Shown here one piece after another: positions 16,894 through 25,740 of a stretch of 64,000 nt of DNA. Source of the stretch: an uncultured Bacteroidales bacterium (lineage in GTDB: Bacteria; Bacteroidota; Bacteroidia; Bacteroidales; FEN-979); NCBI GenBank assembly GCA_903913885.1, contig CAIWMX010000125.1, positions 135,461 through 199,460 on the forward strand. The letters are read 5' to 3'. The translations under genes and the position numbers were made by a program. The notes under the pieces are model-generated. The model was given only the letters and a program-made list of their open reading frames with translations. It searched no databases and had not been told where the DNA came from. Position 1 is the first letter of the stretch; the number at the start of each line of letters is the position of its first letter.

Positions 16894-18732
16894 ATGTGTG
16901 GAATAGTTGCCTATATAGGCCCCCGTGAAGCTTATCCCATCCTGATTAAAGGGTTGCACCGGCTGGAATATCGTGGTTACGACAGTGCCGGAGTTTGCCT
17001 TTTAAACGATGATATCCGCATTTTCAAATGCAAAGGCCGGGTTTCTGACCTGGAAAAATTCGTGGTGGGAGAAAATCTCTCCGGCACCATCGGGATGGCT
17101 CACACCCGCTGGGCCACCCATGGGGAACCCAACACCATCAATGCCCACCCCCATTTTTCGCAAAACAAGACCATCGCGCTGATCCATAACGGAATCATCG
17201 AAAACTATTCCGTGCTGCGCAGCGAGCTGAAAAACAGAGGATATTCCTTTACCAGCGATACCGATACAGAGGTCCTCGTTCACCTGATCGAGGATATCAT
17301 GAACAACGAACAGGTAGCTGTTGAAGACGCTGTGCGCATAGCCCTGAACCAGGTGATTGGCGCTTATGCCATCGTGATACTTGCCAAGGAGTTTCCCAAC
17401 AAGATCATTGCCGCCCGCAAAGGCAGTCCCATGGTGATCGGAATAGGCAAGGGGGAATTTTTTGTTGCTTCGGATGCCACCCCGCTCATTGAATATACCG
17501 AAAATGTAGTATACCTGAATGACGAGGAGATCGCCATCATTGAACGCGACCAGGATTTAAAGATTAAGACCATCAGGAATCAAAACCATACGCCATACAT
17601 TCAGAAACTGGCCATGAGCCTGAATGAAATTGAAAAAGGCGGGTTTGCCCACTTCATGCTTAAGGAGATTTATGAACAACCGCGTTCGATCTACGATTCG
17701 ATGCGCGGGCGCCTTCATGTTGACCAGGGCCTCGTAACCCTGGGCGGTATCCGCGATTACGAACAGAAACTCATGAATGCCAAGCGCATCATCATCACCG
17801 CGTGCGGCACTTCCTGGCATGCCGGGCTGGTAGGAGAATACCTTATTGAAGACTGTGCCCGCATCCCGGTGGAGGTGGAATATTCATCGGAATTCCGCTA
17901 CCGGAACCCGGTACTGGGTGAAGATGATGTGGTGATTGCCATTTCCCAGTCGGGGGAAACCGCCGACACCCTGGCAGCCATCGATCTGGCCAAATCAAAG
18001 GGAGCTACGGTGCTTGGGATCTGCAACGTGGTAGGCTCATCTATTGCCCGGGCCACCCATGCCGGCATATACACCCATGCGGGCCCGGAGATCGGCGTTG
18101 CCTCAACGAAAGCATTCACTGCACAGGTGGCGGTTCTTACGCTGCTTGGATTGCTGATCGCCCAGAAGAAGGGAACCCTCGCCGAGTCGCATATCCAGAA
18201 GTTGCTGATCGAACTTGACACCATCCCTGCCAAGGTTGAACGGATCCTGAAACTGAATGAAAAGATCAGGGAGATCGCGAACATCTATAAGGATGTGAAA
18301 AATTCGCTTTACCTGGGCCGCGGCTACAATTTCCCGGTAGCGCTTGAAGGAGCCCTGAAACTGAAAGAGATCTCCTATATTCATGCCGAAGGTTATCCGG
18401 CTGCCGAGATGAAACACGGCCCCATCGCCCTCATCGACGAGCACATGCCGGTGGTGTTTATCGCCACACGCCGCGGAATCTATGAAAAGGTGATCACCAA
18501 CATCGAGGAGGTGAAAGCCCGAAAAGGCAAGATCATCGCCATCGTCACCGAGGGCGACGAATCGGTTAAAAACCTGGCCGATCACTACATCGAGATCCCC
18601 GACACCGAAGAGATGCTTATCCCCATGCTCGCCACGGTGCCGCTCCAGCTGCTTTCGTACCACATTGCCGTCATGCGCAAATGCAACGTCGACATGCCAA
18701 GGAATCTGGCGAAGTCGGTGACGGTGGAGTAA
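16894..18732 (+). CDS. glmS: Glutamine-fructose-6-phosphate aminotransferase (isomerizing)
   Basis: Makes glucosamine-6-phosphate from fructose-6-phosphate and glutamine, the first step to UDP-GlcNAc for peptidoglycan and lipid A. The 612-residue length is standard. The N-terminal glutaminase starts MCGIVAYIG with nucleophile Cys2 and includes HTRWATHGEPN. Two SIS sugar-phosphate isomerase domains follow (TACGTSWHAG, SQSGETADTLAAI; then YLGRGYNFPVALEGALKLKEISYIHAE). The C-terminus ends PRNLAKSVTVE, the conserved tail. Last gene of its operon, followed by a terminator hairpin. No glmS ribozyme or riboswitch is seen in the 11-base upstream gap. Confidence 0.98.
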   Translation: MCGIVAYIGPREAYPILIKGLHRLEYRGYDSAGVCLLNDDIRIFKCKGRVSDLEKFVVGENLSGTIGMAHTRWATHGEPNTINAHPHFSQNKTIALIHNGIIENYSVLRSELKNRGYSFTSDTDTEVLVHLIEDIMNNEQVAVEDAVRIALNQVIGAYAIVILAKEFPNKIIAARKGSPMVIGIGKGEFFVASDATPLIEYTENVVYLNDEEIAIIERDQDLKIKTIRNQNHTPYIQKLAMSLNEIEKGGFAHFMLKEIYEQPRSIYDSMRGRLHVDQGLVTLGGIRDYEQKLMNAKRIIITACGTSWHAGLVGEYLIEDCARIPVEVEYSSEFRYRNPVLGEDDVVIAISQSGETADTLAAIDLAKSKGATVLGICNVVGSSIARATHAGIYTHAGPEIGVASTKAFTAQVAVLTLLGLLIAQKKGTLAESHIQKLLIELDTIPAKVERILKLNEKIREIANIYKDVKNSLYLGRGYNFPVALEGALKLKEISYIHAEGYPAAEMKHGPIALIDEHMPVVFIATRRGIYEKVITNIEEVKARKGKIIAIVTEGDESVKNLADHYIEIPDTEEMLIPMLATVPLQLLSYHIAVMRKCNVDMPRNLAKSVTVE

Positions 18733-18789
18733 CCTGCCTGCATCACAAGCGTTTTTGATCAGATTTAAAAGGCCGAGTTCGCAAAAACT

Positions 18790-18836
18790 TAAAAAAAGAG
18801 AACCCCACCGACAGATACCGGCAGGGCTCTTTTTTA
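18790..18836. terminator. Bidirectional terminator between glmS and the PKD-repeat gene
   Basis: An A-run followed by AGAG-aa-CCC pairs with GGG-CTCT and a T-run (GGGCTCTTTTTT), with an inner CCG/CGG pairing. It has T-runs in both directions and lies between the convergent glmS and the 995-residue surface protein gene. Confidence 0.7.
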
Positions 18837-18856
18837 AATGCTGCTAAAAAGCTCTT

Positions 18857-21844
18857 CTAGTTATTTACAAAAATTTTCTTCACTACATGATGCTCGTTAT
18901 TTAGAAATACCACCAGGTAAATCCCGCTGGCAAGCGGGCGGAGATCGATCTGTTTTTCGGTTTTGCCGTTAACTTGCAAATCATGCTGCTCGTAGATTTT
19001 TGCTCCCACCTGATTATAAACAGCGATCGTGTATGTTTCCTGAACAAGACTGGTTACCGAAATGGTGAACCTCCCGTCGTTGGGAACCGGGTAAACACTG
19101 AAATTACTGCTTTCCAACTCCATTTGACCGGTTATCCCTACCCATACCTTGTTGGAGATTGGAGATGAACACATGTTGCTAAACTCAACACACCAGTAAT
19201 ACCCGGTGTTGTGCGTAACGGTGTAGGTCTGGTTGGTGGCTCCCGCGATCGCTGTGCCTTCATAATACCATTGATTGCAGCAGGCCGCACTGCTGGTAAG
19301 GACCGGTCCGGCTGCAGTAACAACCGGGGCAGCCGGTATCGCACTCATTATCACGTTATAGCCAGCCGAAGCGATACCGTTGCCGCAGGCGTTGGTTCCC
19401 TGTACTTTTATCACCCCCGTGCCAATCGTGGCGCCAAAGTTAACCGCGATGCTGTTGGTTGTACCTCCTGAAGCGATGGTTGCCCCGGTGGGGAGAGTCC
19501 ATATATAGGAAGTGGCTTGTGCGATGGGAAATACGTTGTAAGCAACGCCTGTTGCATTAATGCAAACACCCGGCTGTCCTGTAATTGGCCCGGCAGCTGC
19601 CGGAAGCGGATTGACCGTAACAGCAAAGGGTTGTGATACGGGCCCGTTGCCGCAAACGTTGTTCCCATAAACGGTAATGTTCCCCGAAGATGCATTTGGA
19701 GCAAAAGCGACCACGATAGAATTGGTGTTTGCTCCTGTTACAATGGCGGCTCCGGTGGGAAGTCCCCATATATACGTTGTAGCGCCCGTGATGGCCGGTA
19801 CCGTATAACCCACTCCGGTCGCACCTGCGCAAACAGTTGCCGTCCCCGTAATAGTGCCTGCAGCACCCGGCAAAGGATTTACCGTGACCGGGAATTGTAC
19901 CGGTGCCGGAGCACTGCACCCTGTAGAATTTGTGTAGTTGGCAGCAACCCATTGCGCACCCGGCTGATTCCAGGATACTAAAACCTGGTTGGTTCCCTGC
20001 CCCCAGAAGAGGGTTCCCCCTGGTGAGACCGTCCACACATAATTGGAAAAACCACTTTGCGTTGTATAAATAATATATCCTGAACTCACACATAAATTTG
20101 ATGCCCCGGTAATGGTAACCACAGGGCCCACTGTCACTGAAACAGGGAAGGATACTGGTATCGTTCCGGTACAACCATTGGCACTGGTGTAATTAACGGA
20201 TACTGTTTGGGCACCGGATGCATTCCATGTCACGGTTACGGCGTTCGTTCCCGCTCCCGCCGTAATGCTGCCCCCGGCCGAAGTAGTCCAGGTATAACCG
20301 GTCATTCCCGGTTGTGTGGTATAAACTGCCGACATTCCCTGGCAACCGGAGGCGGTTCCCGTAATCGTTGGCACCGGGTACGGATTAACTGCTACCGCCA
20401 GGGTTGATTGAGTCCCGCTGCCACAACCATTCGTTCCGGCAACGGTAACATTCCCTGATGTGGATCCGAAGGTAACCGTAATGGTTGGGGTGCCGGTTCC
20501 GGAAACAATGACAGCCCCGGCCGGGAGCCCCCAGGTATAGGAAACTGCATTGGTAATTGCTCCAACGGTAAAGACATTTCCAGAACTGTTCGCGCATACG
20601 TTAGACGGCCCGGTGATGGCCCCTGCTGCGACGGGCATCAGGCACCCAACAACGAACGATTGATCCACTCCGTTGGTTGTACCGCCCGCATTCACCCCGA
20701 GACAGCGGTAGTGGTAAGTCATACCAGTTGTCAGTCCGGTAAGGTTGGCCAGGACGGGAGTCGCCGTATTACCGGTAACAGCTGCAGGAACAGCTGCAAT
20801 GTTGTTCCCGTAAGCGGCAGTCAATCCCCAGTCGAAGCTGACATTTGTACCCGCATTAATGGCAGTGACCGTCCCATTCAACTGGGCGGAAGATACTGCA
20901 ATGTTGGTTGCCGGATTTGTCACCACGGTGGGTGGCGCTGCGGCAGTGGTAAAAGTCAGATCCGTACCGCTGGCAGAACCGACCGAGTTCGTCCCGTTGA
21001 TCCTGTAATGATAAAGGGTGTTCGGGCTGAGGCCTGTGATAGCCGCTGTGGATGCAGTGACCGTATTGCCGGTTATGGTAACAGGAACTCCGGCAACCGT
21101 ATTCCCGTAAGCGGCGGTCAGTCCCCAGTCAAAACCAACGGTTGTCGAGGCGCCATTGGCATTCACTGTCCCGTTGAGCGAAGCGCCAGTCGTAGTAATA
21201 CTGGTGGCTGCAGTAGTAACAACAGCCGGCGCAGCGGTGGCAGCTCCGATATTTACTCCGAAATTATAAACATATATGCTGGAGCTGTTATAGCATGCAA
21301 ACGGGCATCCTCCAACCGACCAGACTCTTCTGACGCCTGTTAAGTTGGTATAGGCACAGGTACCGCCAAGGGTACCGGTACCACCGCATTGTCCAATGTC
21401 AACAATTAAACTCTGAGTAGGGTCATACGGGAAAGGAGTATCCAATGTAAAGGTCAGCCATGAACTGGCTGCACAGGATACAGTAACTGAAGACTTGTAA
21501 TAAACCGTGGTCATAGTCCCTGCATAAAAGGCACCAACAGTTAACCCTGTCAGCGTCGATTGCGCCAGTTTAATGGTAAGATCGGTATAAGTAACCGGTC
21601 CCATCCCTGCATTCATAAAAATCGAAACACTCGTGATATTTCCAGCCGGAGCTGCCGATGGCTGGTTAAAATCCCCTGCAAGGTAAATTATCTGAACATC
21701 TTTCCCCGCCGCAACATTGAACGGAAAAGAATTTGATCCATTCCCTGCACCGGTATAATTATAATACTGGGGCTGTGCTGATAATGAAATACTCAATCCT
21801 GCAATTCCCAGAAGGGTTAAAAAACAAAGGAGTAGATTTTTCAT
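18857..21844 (-). CDS. T9SS-exported surface protein with FN3-like and five PKD-like domains
   Basis: A 995-residue secreted protein, probably an adhesin or cell-surface scaffold. Signal peptide (LLLCFLTLLGIAGLSISLSAQ), then a ~190-residue N-terminal beta domain. Two FN3-like repeats follow (each with DWGLTAAYGN and LYHYR or TYHYR), then five PKD-like modules recognisable by the pattern C ... YTW or YIW ... V-FG ... G-GTN-CG (VCANSSGN, GCQGMSAVY, LCVSSGY, VCAGATG, VCINATG). The end (NFSVYPVPNDGRFTIS ... ASGIYLVVF ... KKIFVNN) is a T9SS type A sorting domain. The coding region is strongly Gly/Thr/Ala-biased and internally repetitive. No substrate is inferred. Confidence 0.9.
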   Translation of the reverse strand: MKNLLLCFLTLLGIAGLSISLSAQPQYYNYTGAGNGSNSFPFNVAAGKDVQIIYLAGDFNQPSAAPAGNITSVSIFMNAGMGPVTYTDLTIKLAQSTLTGLTVGAFYAGTMTTVYYKSSVTVSCAASSWLTFTLDTPFPYDPTQSLIVDIGQCGGTGTLGGTCAYTNLTGVRRVWSVGGCPFACYNSSSIYVYNFGVNIGAATAAPAVVTTAATSITTTGASLNGTVNANGASTTVGFDWGLTAAYGNTVAGVPVTITGNTVTASTAAITGLSPNTLYHYRINGTNSVGSASGTDLTFTTAAAPPTVVTNPATNIAVSSAQLNGTVTAINAGTNVSFDWGLTAAYGNNIAAVPAAVTGNTATPVLANLTGLTTGMTYHYRCLGVNAGGTTNGVDQSFVVGCLMPVAAGAITGPSNVCANSSGNVFTVGAITNAVSYTWGLPAGAVIVSGTGTPTITVTFGSTSGNVTVAGTNGCGSGTQSTLAVAVNPYPVPTITGTASGCQGMSAVYTTQPGMTGYTWTTSAGGSITAGAGTNAVTVTWNASGAQTVSVNYTSANGCTGTIPVSFPVSVTVGPVVTITGASNLCVSSGYIIYTTQSGFSNYVWTVSPGGTLFWGQGTNQVLVSWNQPGAQWVAANYTNSTGCSAPAPVQFPVTVNPLPGAAGTITGTATVCAGATGVGYTVPAITGATTYIWGLPTGAAIVTGANTNSIVVAFAPNASSGNITVYGNNVCGNGPVSQPFAVTVNPLPAAAGPITGQPGVCINATGVAYNVFPIAQATSYIWTLPTGATIASGGTTNSIAVNFGATIGTGVIKVQGTNACGNGIASAGYNVIMSAIPAAPVVTAAGPVLTSSAACCNQWYYEGTAIAGATNQTYTVTHNTGYYWCVEFSNMCSSPISNKVWVGITGQMELESSNFSVYPVPNDGRFTISVTSLVQETYTIAVYNQVGAKIYEQHDLQVNGKTEKQIDLRPLASGIYLVVFLNNEHHVVKKIFVNN

Positions 21845-22238
21845 GATTTTCTGTTTTTTGGTAAATGAAATTATTTTTGGGAATAAAATGTTCAGTATTT
21901 GTATTAAAATCAGTTATGCATGCAACTTGTCAGGGAAATATGACATCATGTTTTCGATTAACAATAACATGATATTCCCCCGACAATGATACTATACTTC
22001 CCCTTATTGGGAATTCATAAAAAGGATGAAGAAAACAGGAATAAAATGCGCGATCGTCATAATAGAATTTTTAAAGAAAGGACAATAAGCAGGTAATAAA
22101 TGATCAGTGCTGATCAGGAATTCAATAATGACGGAACCAATTTAATAAAAAATTATGATTCCGATCAATCAACATGGTTTCTCCTTTTTAGCACTTTTAA
22201 CTCCAGGTTTGCCTATCTTAGCTTCAATCTTAGTAATA
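21845..22238. other. 394-base AT-rich gap upstream of the PKD-repeat gene
   Basis: Between two minus-strand genes. AT-rich, with no credible ORF and no TAnnTTTG element on the minus strand that I can find, although a promoter for the PKD-repeat gene is expected here. The listed 81-aa plus-strand ORF (22100-22345) has no family features and overlaps the neighbouring gene end. Confidence 0.6.
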
Positions 22239-22712
22239 TCATTTCTCGCCGGGATGATTCATGCAATGTTCTTTCTGTTCCATGGTTTGCTTTTTTTTAC
22301 CTTTTACAGTATATGATTGCGTCCAAACATCTCCATGATGGGTAATAGTTTCTCCGCTAATAAAGTTGACATTCCCGAAATTATCCATGTTCCCGGAAAA
22401 AAAACATCCGGTCTGTTGTAAACAATATTTATCGGACATAACCCCGATGGAGTCAATATTTGGATGAATCTCATGATTTGACAGAAACATTATTGTCCAA
22501 TGTTTATCAAAATCATCATAACTGATAAAACCATCATACAGCATTGTTGTATCAGGGGAGCCCGTGGAATGGAAGATGGTGGTAAAAGAATAATTTCCCG
22601 GATATTCGACCTTTGGAACGATATTGTTTTGTGCATTGTCCTTCTTACATCCACCGATGAACATCAAAGTAATCAGGAGTAAAAAAAGGAAAGAAACCAA
22701 CGTGCTTTTCAT
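22239..22712 (-). CDS. Hypothetical small lipoprotein
   Basis: A 157-residue lipoprotein of unknown function. I start at the ATG at 22712 (MKSTLVSFLFLLLITLMFIGGC), which places a lipobox Cys at residue 22 and leaves a 10-base gap to the preceding stop; the track start at 22730 would overlap that gene. The mature part reads as a compact beta domain (YPGNYSFTTIFHSTG, YDGFISYDDFD, FISGETITHHGDVWTQSYTVKGKKK), much like other small Bacteroidota lipoproteins. Base composition is more AT-rich than its neighbours. It follows the YCF48-like surface protein on the same strand and is probably co-transcribed. Confidence 0.75.
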   Translation of the reverse strand: MKSTLVSFLFLLLITLMFIGGCKKDNAQNNIVPKVEYPGNYSFTTIFHSTGSPDTTMLYDGFISYDDFDKHWTIMFLSNHEIHPNIDSIGVMSDKYCLQQTGCFFSGNMDNFGNVNFISGETITHHGDVWTQSYTVKGKKKQTMEQKEHCMNHPGEK

Positions 22713-22722
22713 GTGACTCCAA

Positions 22723-24915
22723 TTATTCAAAGATGATCTTCTTCATATAAATCTTACTGCCGGTCGTGATTTTCAGGATATAAAACCCGTCTGGAACGGG
22801 TGGCCGTTGTATCCCGATGCGTGATGTTCCCGTAGCTACCTCCGTTTCAGCAAGGTTGGAAACATTCTGACCCCTGATATTAATAAGTTCGATCCTGACC
22901 GCTGTTTTTCGGAAGGAGAAGAGGGACACAAAAAAAGAACCTTCAGCCGGATTGGGGAAAACCGAAGGGGTCTCCGTTTCGGGGCTGACAGGAGGAGGCA
23001 CTGAGGCATACCCGCCATTGGTTGTTTTTAAAACCACGCCCGGCAACCGGTAATTTACAGCATCATATCCGGCAGCAAAGCCGGTAGTAGCGCCCGGAAA
23101 ACAGATGTCCCGGATCATTTCGCCCGTTTGTGAATCCTGCTTTTCCCATGTGGCACCACCATCGTTGGTGTGGAGAATGATACCACCATTTCCGGCCGCA
23201 TATCCATGCTCTGCGTCGGTAAAATAAACAGCATACAGGTTGGAGGTTGTCCCCGAATTCAGCAGGGTCCATGACAATCCACCGTCGGCGCTTTTGAGGA
23301 TTGTGCCGTTGCTGCCGGCGATATACACGGTGGAGGCATCCGCGAAACAAATTTCATGCAGGTCGTTTGGTGTCCCGGCCGGGATAATCGCCCAGGTGAT
23401 TCCCCCGTCGTCCGACCGCAGGATATGACCGCCGGCGCCCACCAGGAAGCCGGTGACGGCATTTACAAAGTGAATATCAAAGAGTTCATACGGGACTGCA
23501 TTAGATAAAAAGTTCCAGGTCAATCCCCGGTCGCTGGTCTTAAAAATACTGGAGTGGGCCCCCCAGGGGATCGCCGTATAGGTTAACACAAACCCGGTAC
23601 TGTCGTCGGGAAAAGAAAACGATTCTGCATCTCCGTTACTTGTACCACCAGTGACGAAATGGTAGTCCCATGCCTGCCCCCCGTTCCGGGTGCTGAATAC
23701 CAGGATACCGGAACCGTCGGAACCCAGTGCATACCCGTTTTGTTTCGATGGGAAAGACAATTTTATCACCGGTCCGTAGAACATGCCAATGTCAAAGTGG
23801 GTCGTTTCCCAGTCGGCGCCACCGTTCACGGTTTTATGGATGGAGTTGTTGCCGCCCCCGACGAACCCGGTGAGGGTATCCGTGAACGCCACGCTCCGGA
23901 AATCACTAATCCCTGTGGGATTTGTGACCTTCCAGGTCGCACCCCCGTCGGCGGTTTTTGATAGGATCGTTCCTGCGCTGACAATAAACCCCGTATGAGC
24001 GGTGGGAAAGCACATGCCGCTAACAGCGCCGCCAAAATAGTATCCGGTGACCGTATCCCAGGTTACCCCGCCGTTGGTCGTTTTAATCAGTCCGCTGAAA
24101 TTTTGCATGTTTTGTTCAGACACCCACCCGTTATTGCTGCTGATAAAACAGATCCTGAAAACGTCGGGCATGCCGGGGGTGTTTGGCGGATTGGTCCAGG
24201 TTGATCCCCCGTCGGTGGTTTTTACAATGACCCCGTGCTCTCCGCCGATATAACCGGTATCCGTGCTGGGGAAAAATATCGACGAAAAACGATACTGCTT
24301 TTCAGGATGAATAGAAAGCTTGCTCCAGGTGAGGCCCCCGTCGGTCGTTTTATAGACGGAACTGGGATACCACAGGCTGTCCCCGATCATATAGCCTGTG
24401 GTTGCAGAGGTAAAAAACAGGTTTGACAGGTCTTCTTTCGATGGAAACCCAATGGATGTCCATTGAGCTCCGCCATTTGTTGTCTTCATGATGGTCCCCT
24501 TTACGCCGGCGGCATAGCCGGTGCCGCTGCCGGTAAAAAACAAGCCCGACAGATGCCGGGTCGTTCCGCTGGCCATCCTTGCCCAATGGTTTCCCCCATC
24601 GGTTGACTTTAAAATCGTTCCCGAATCACCCGCAGCGAAACTGGTTGTAGAATCAACGAAACACACGGCATACAAATCAGCGGCGGAGGCAACCGCGGCC
24701 TGCCGCCAATACCGGCCGCCTGTGGAGGTTTTGAGGATGGTTCCGCCGCTTCCCGCGGCGATGCCGTTGAGGGAGTCGCTAAAAGACAATGCATTGAAAC
24801 TGGCCGTGGTGGTAAGCGGCGGCACATTTTTCCATCCCTGGCTAAAGCCTGTGGCAGGAACAAAAACCAGGAAACAAATGAACGGTAATAGCCGTTTGCT
24901 GAACCGGGTTCTCAT
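22723..24915 (-). CDS. T9SS-exported YCF48-like beta-propeller protein
   Basis: A 730-residue secreted protein made of many repeats of the YCF48/BNR kind: segments such as ILKSTDGG-HW, VYKTTDGGLTWSKL, VVKTTDGGSTW and ILRSDDGGITW recur about every 45-50 residues, consistent with a multi-bladed propeller. Signal peptide near the N-terminus (FICFLVFVPATGFSQG) and T9SS sorting domain at the end (PSVFPNPAEGSFFVS ... DGFYILKITT ... MKKIIFE). The ORF-track TTG start at 24936 lies inside the -7 element; the ATG at 24915 (MRTRFSKRLLPF) is preferred. Substrate or binding partner unknown. A second gene of this kind is at 52.3 kb. Confidence 0.9.
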   Translation of the reverse strand: MRTRFSKRLLPFICFLVFVPATGFSQGWKNVPPLTTTASFNALSFSDSLNGIAAGSGGTILKTSTGGRYWRQAAVASAADLYAVCFVDSTTSFAAGDSGTILKSTDGGNHWARMASGTTRHLSGLFFTGSGTGYAAGVKGTIMKTTNGGAQWTSIGFPSKEDLSNLFFTSATTGYMIGDSLWYPSSVYKTTDGGLTWSKLSIHPEKQYRFSSIFFPSTDTGYIGGEHGVIVKTTDGGSTWTNPPNTPGMPDVFRICFISSNNGWVSEQNMQNFSGLIKTTNGGVTWDTVTGYYFGGAVSGMCFPTAHTGFIVSAGTILSKTADGGATWKVTNPTGISDFRSVAFTDTLTGFVGGGNNSIHKTVNGGADWETTHFDIGMFYGPVIKLSFPSKQNGYALGSDGSGILVFSTRNGGQAWDYHFVTGGTSNGDAESFSFPDDSTGFVLTYTAIPWGAHSSIFKTSDRGLTWNFLSNAVPYELFDIHFVNAVTGFLVGAGGHILRSDDGGITWAIIPAGTPNDLHEICFADASTVYIAGSNGTILKSADGGLSWTLLNSGTTSNLYAVYFTDAEHGYAAGNGGIILHTNDGGATWEKQDSQTGEMIRDICFPGATTGFAAGYDAVNYRLPGVVLKTTNGGYASVPPPVSPETETPSVFPNPAEGSFFVSLFSFRKTAVRIELINIRGQNVSNLAETEVATGTSRIGIQRPPVPDGFYILKITTGSKIYMKKIIFE

Positions 24916-24933
24916 GAGAGAAGATTTTACATA

Positions 24934-24941
24934 CAAATATA
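24934..24941 (-). promoter_or_regulatory. -7 element for the YCF48-like gene
   Basis: TATATTTG on the minus strand. Its final TTG is the codon the ORF track used as a start; the real ATG is 18 bases further on. Confidence 0.65.
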
Positions 24942-25002
24942 ATCACACCGGGGCCGTTTTCAAAGCGGAACCCGGTTTATTACTTGCGATCCCGGTTTAT
25001 TC

Positions 25003-25046
25003 CAAAAAAATACGGTTGCCGGGATGATGATCATCCCGGCAACCGT
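25003..25046 (-). terminator. Rho-independent terminator of sod
   Basis: A perfect palindrome with 17-bp arms (ACGGTTGCCGGGATGAT) and a single-base centre at 25012-25046 is followed, in minus-strand sense, by ATTTTTTTGG. It lies 27 bases beyond the superoxide dismutase stop. Confidence 0.85.
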
Positions 25047-25073
25047 AAAGGTCATTCATCCTTGTTAAGGGAC

Positions 25074-25649
25074 TTAGAGACGCGAGGCAACCGCGTTCCA
25101 GTCGATCAGTTTCCAGAAATCGGCAATGTAATCGGGGCGGACATTCTGTTTGTCGAGGTAGTACGCGTGTTCCCACACATCGCAGGTGAGCAGTGGCGCG
25201 GCGCCGTTTTTCAGCGGGTTGCCGGCATTGCTTTCCTGGACGATTTCAAGGCTGCCATCCTCCTTTTTAACCAGCCAGGCCCATCCGCTGCCGAACAGGG
25301 TGGCTGCCGCTGTGGAGAATTTTTCCTTGAACTCGCCGAACGAGCCGAAGTTTTTCAGCAGGGCGTCGGCCAGTGCGCCGGCAGGTTCTCCCCCACCCTG
25401 CGGTTTAAGGCAGTTCCAGTAAAACGTGTGGTTCCACACCTGGGCGCCGTTGTTGAAAATTCCGCCGCCGGCCGTGCGCACGATATCCTCGAGCGAGGCG
25501 TTTTCAAAGCCGGTGCCGACGATCAGTTTGTTGAGGTTGTTTACATAGGCCTGGTGATGCTTGCCATAATGAAATTCAATGGTCCGCTGTGAAATATAAG
25601 GTTCCAGTGCATCAAGGGCGTAGGGTAATTTGGGCAATTCATGAATCAT
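25074..25649 (-). CDS. Superoxide dismutase (Fe/Mn family)
   Basis: Detoxifies superoxide in the cytosol. The 191-residue protein has the four metal ligands His27 (FHYGKHH), His74 (VWNHTFYW), Asp157 and His161 (DVWEHAYYL). The active-site Gln in GAQVWNH at residue 70 and the CLKPQGGGEP loop are typical of the iron-type or cambialistic enzymes of Bacteroidota, rather than strict Mn enzymes. It is followed by a near-perfect terminator hairpin. The upstream gap to the ctp gene holds degenerate 7-8 bp repeats, and I could not find a clean -7 element. Confidence 0.97.
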   Translation of the reverse strand: MIHELPKLPYALDALEPYISQRTIEFHYGKHHQAYVNNLNKLIVGTGFENASLEDIVRTAGGGIFNNGAQVWNHTFYWNCLKPQGGGEPAGALADALLKNFGSFGEFKEKFSTAAATLFGSGWAWLVKKEDGSLEIVQESNAGNPLKNGAAPLLTCDVWEHAYYLDKQNVRPDYIADFWKLIDWNAVASRL

Positions 25650-25687
25650 GGGTGTAAATGTTAAAGGTTAATAATAGTTGTTAAAGA

Positions 25688-25740
25688 GGCATTAGGCAAT
25701 AGGCATTAGGGAAATTTTTTATTCAATATTCGATATTCAT
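25688..25740. repeat. Short degenerate repeats between ctp and sod
   Basis: GGCATTAGGCAATAGGCATTAGG (two and a half copies of an AGGCAWT-type unit) is followed by three 7-mers of the form ATTCRAT (ATTCAAT ATTCGAT ATTCATT). The second block overlaps the stop codon of the protease gene. They resemble the other short-period intergenic repeats of this window in size and position. Confidence 0.7.

Noticed and set aside
22100-22345. 81-aa plus-strand ORF in the AT-rich gap
   Set aside because: No family features, overlaps the end of a lipoprotein gene, and lies in AT-rich sequence where chance ORFs are common.
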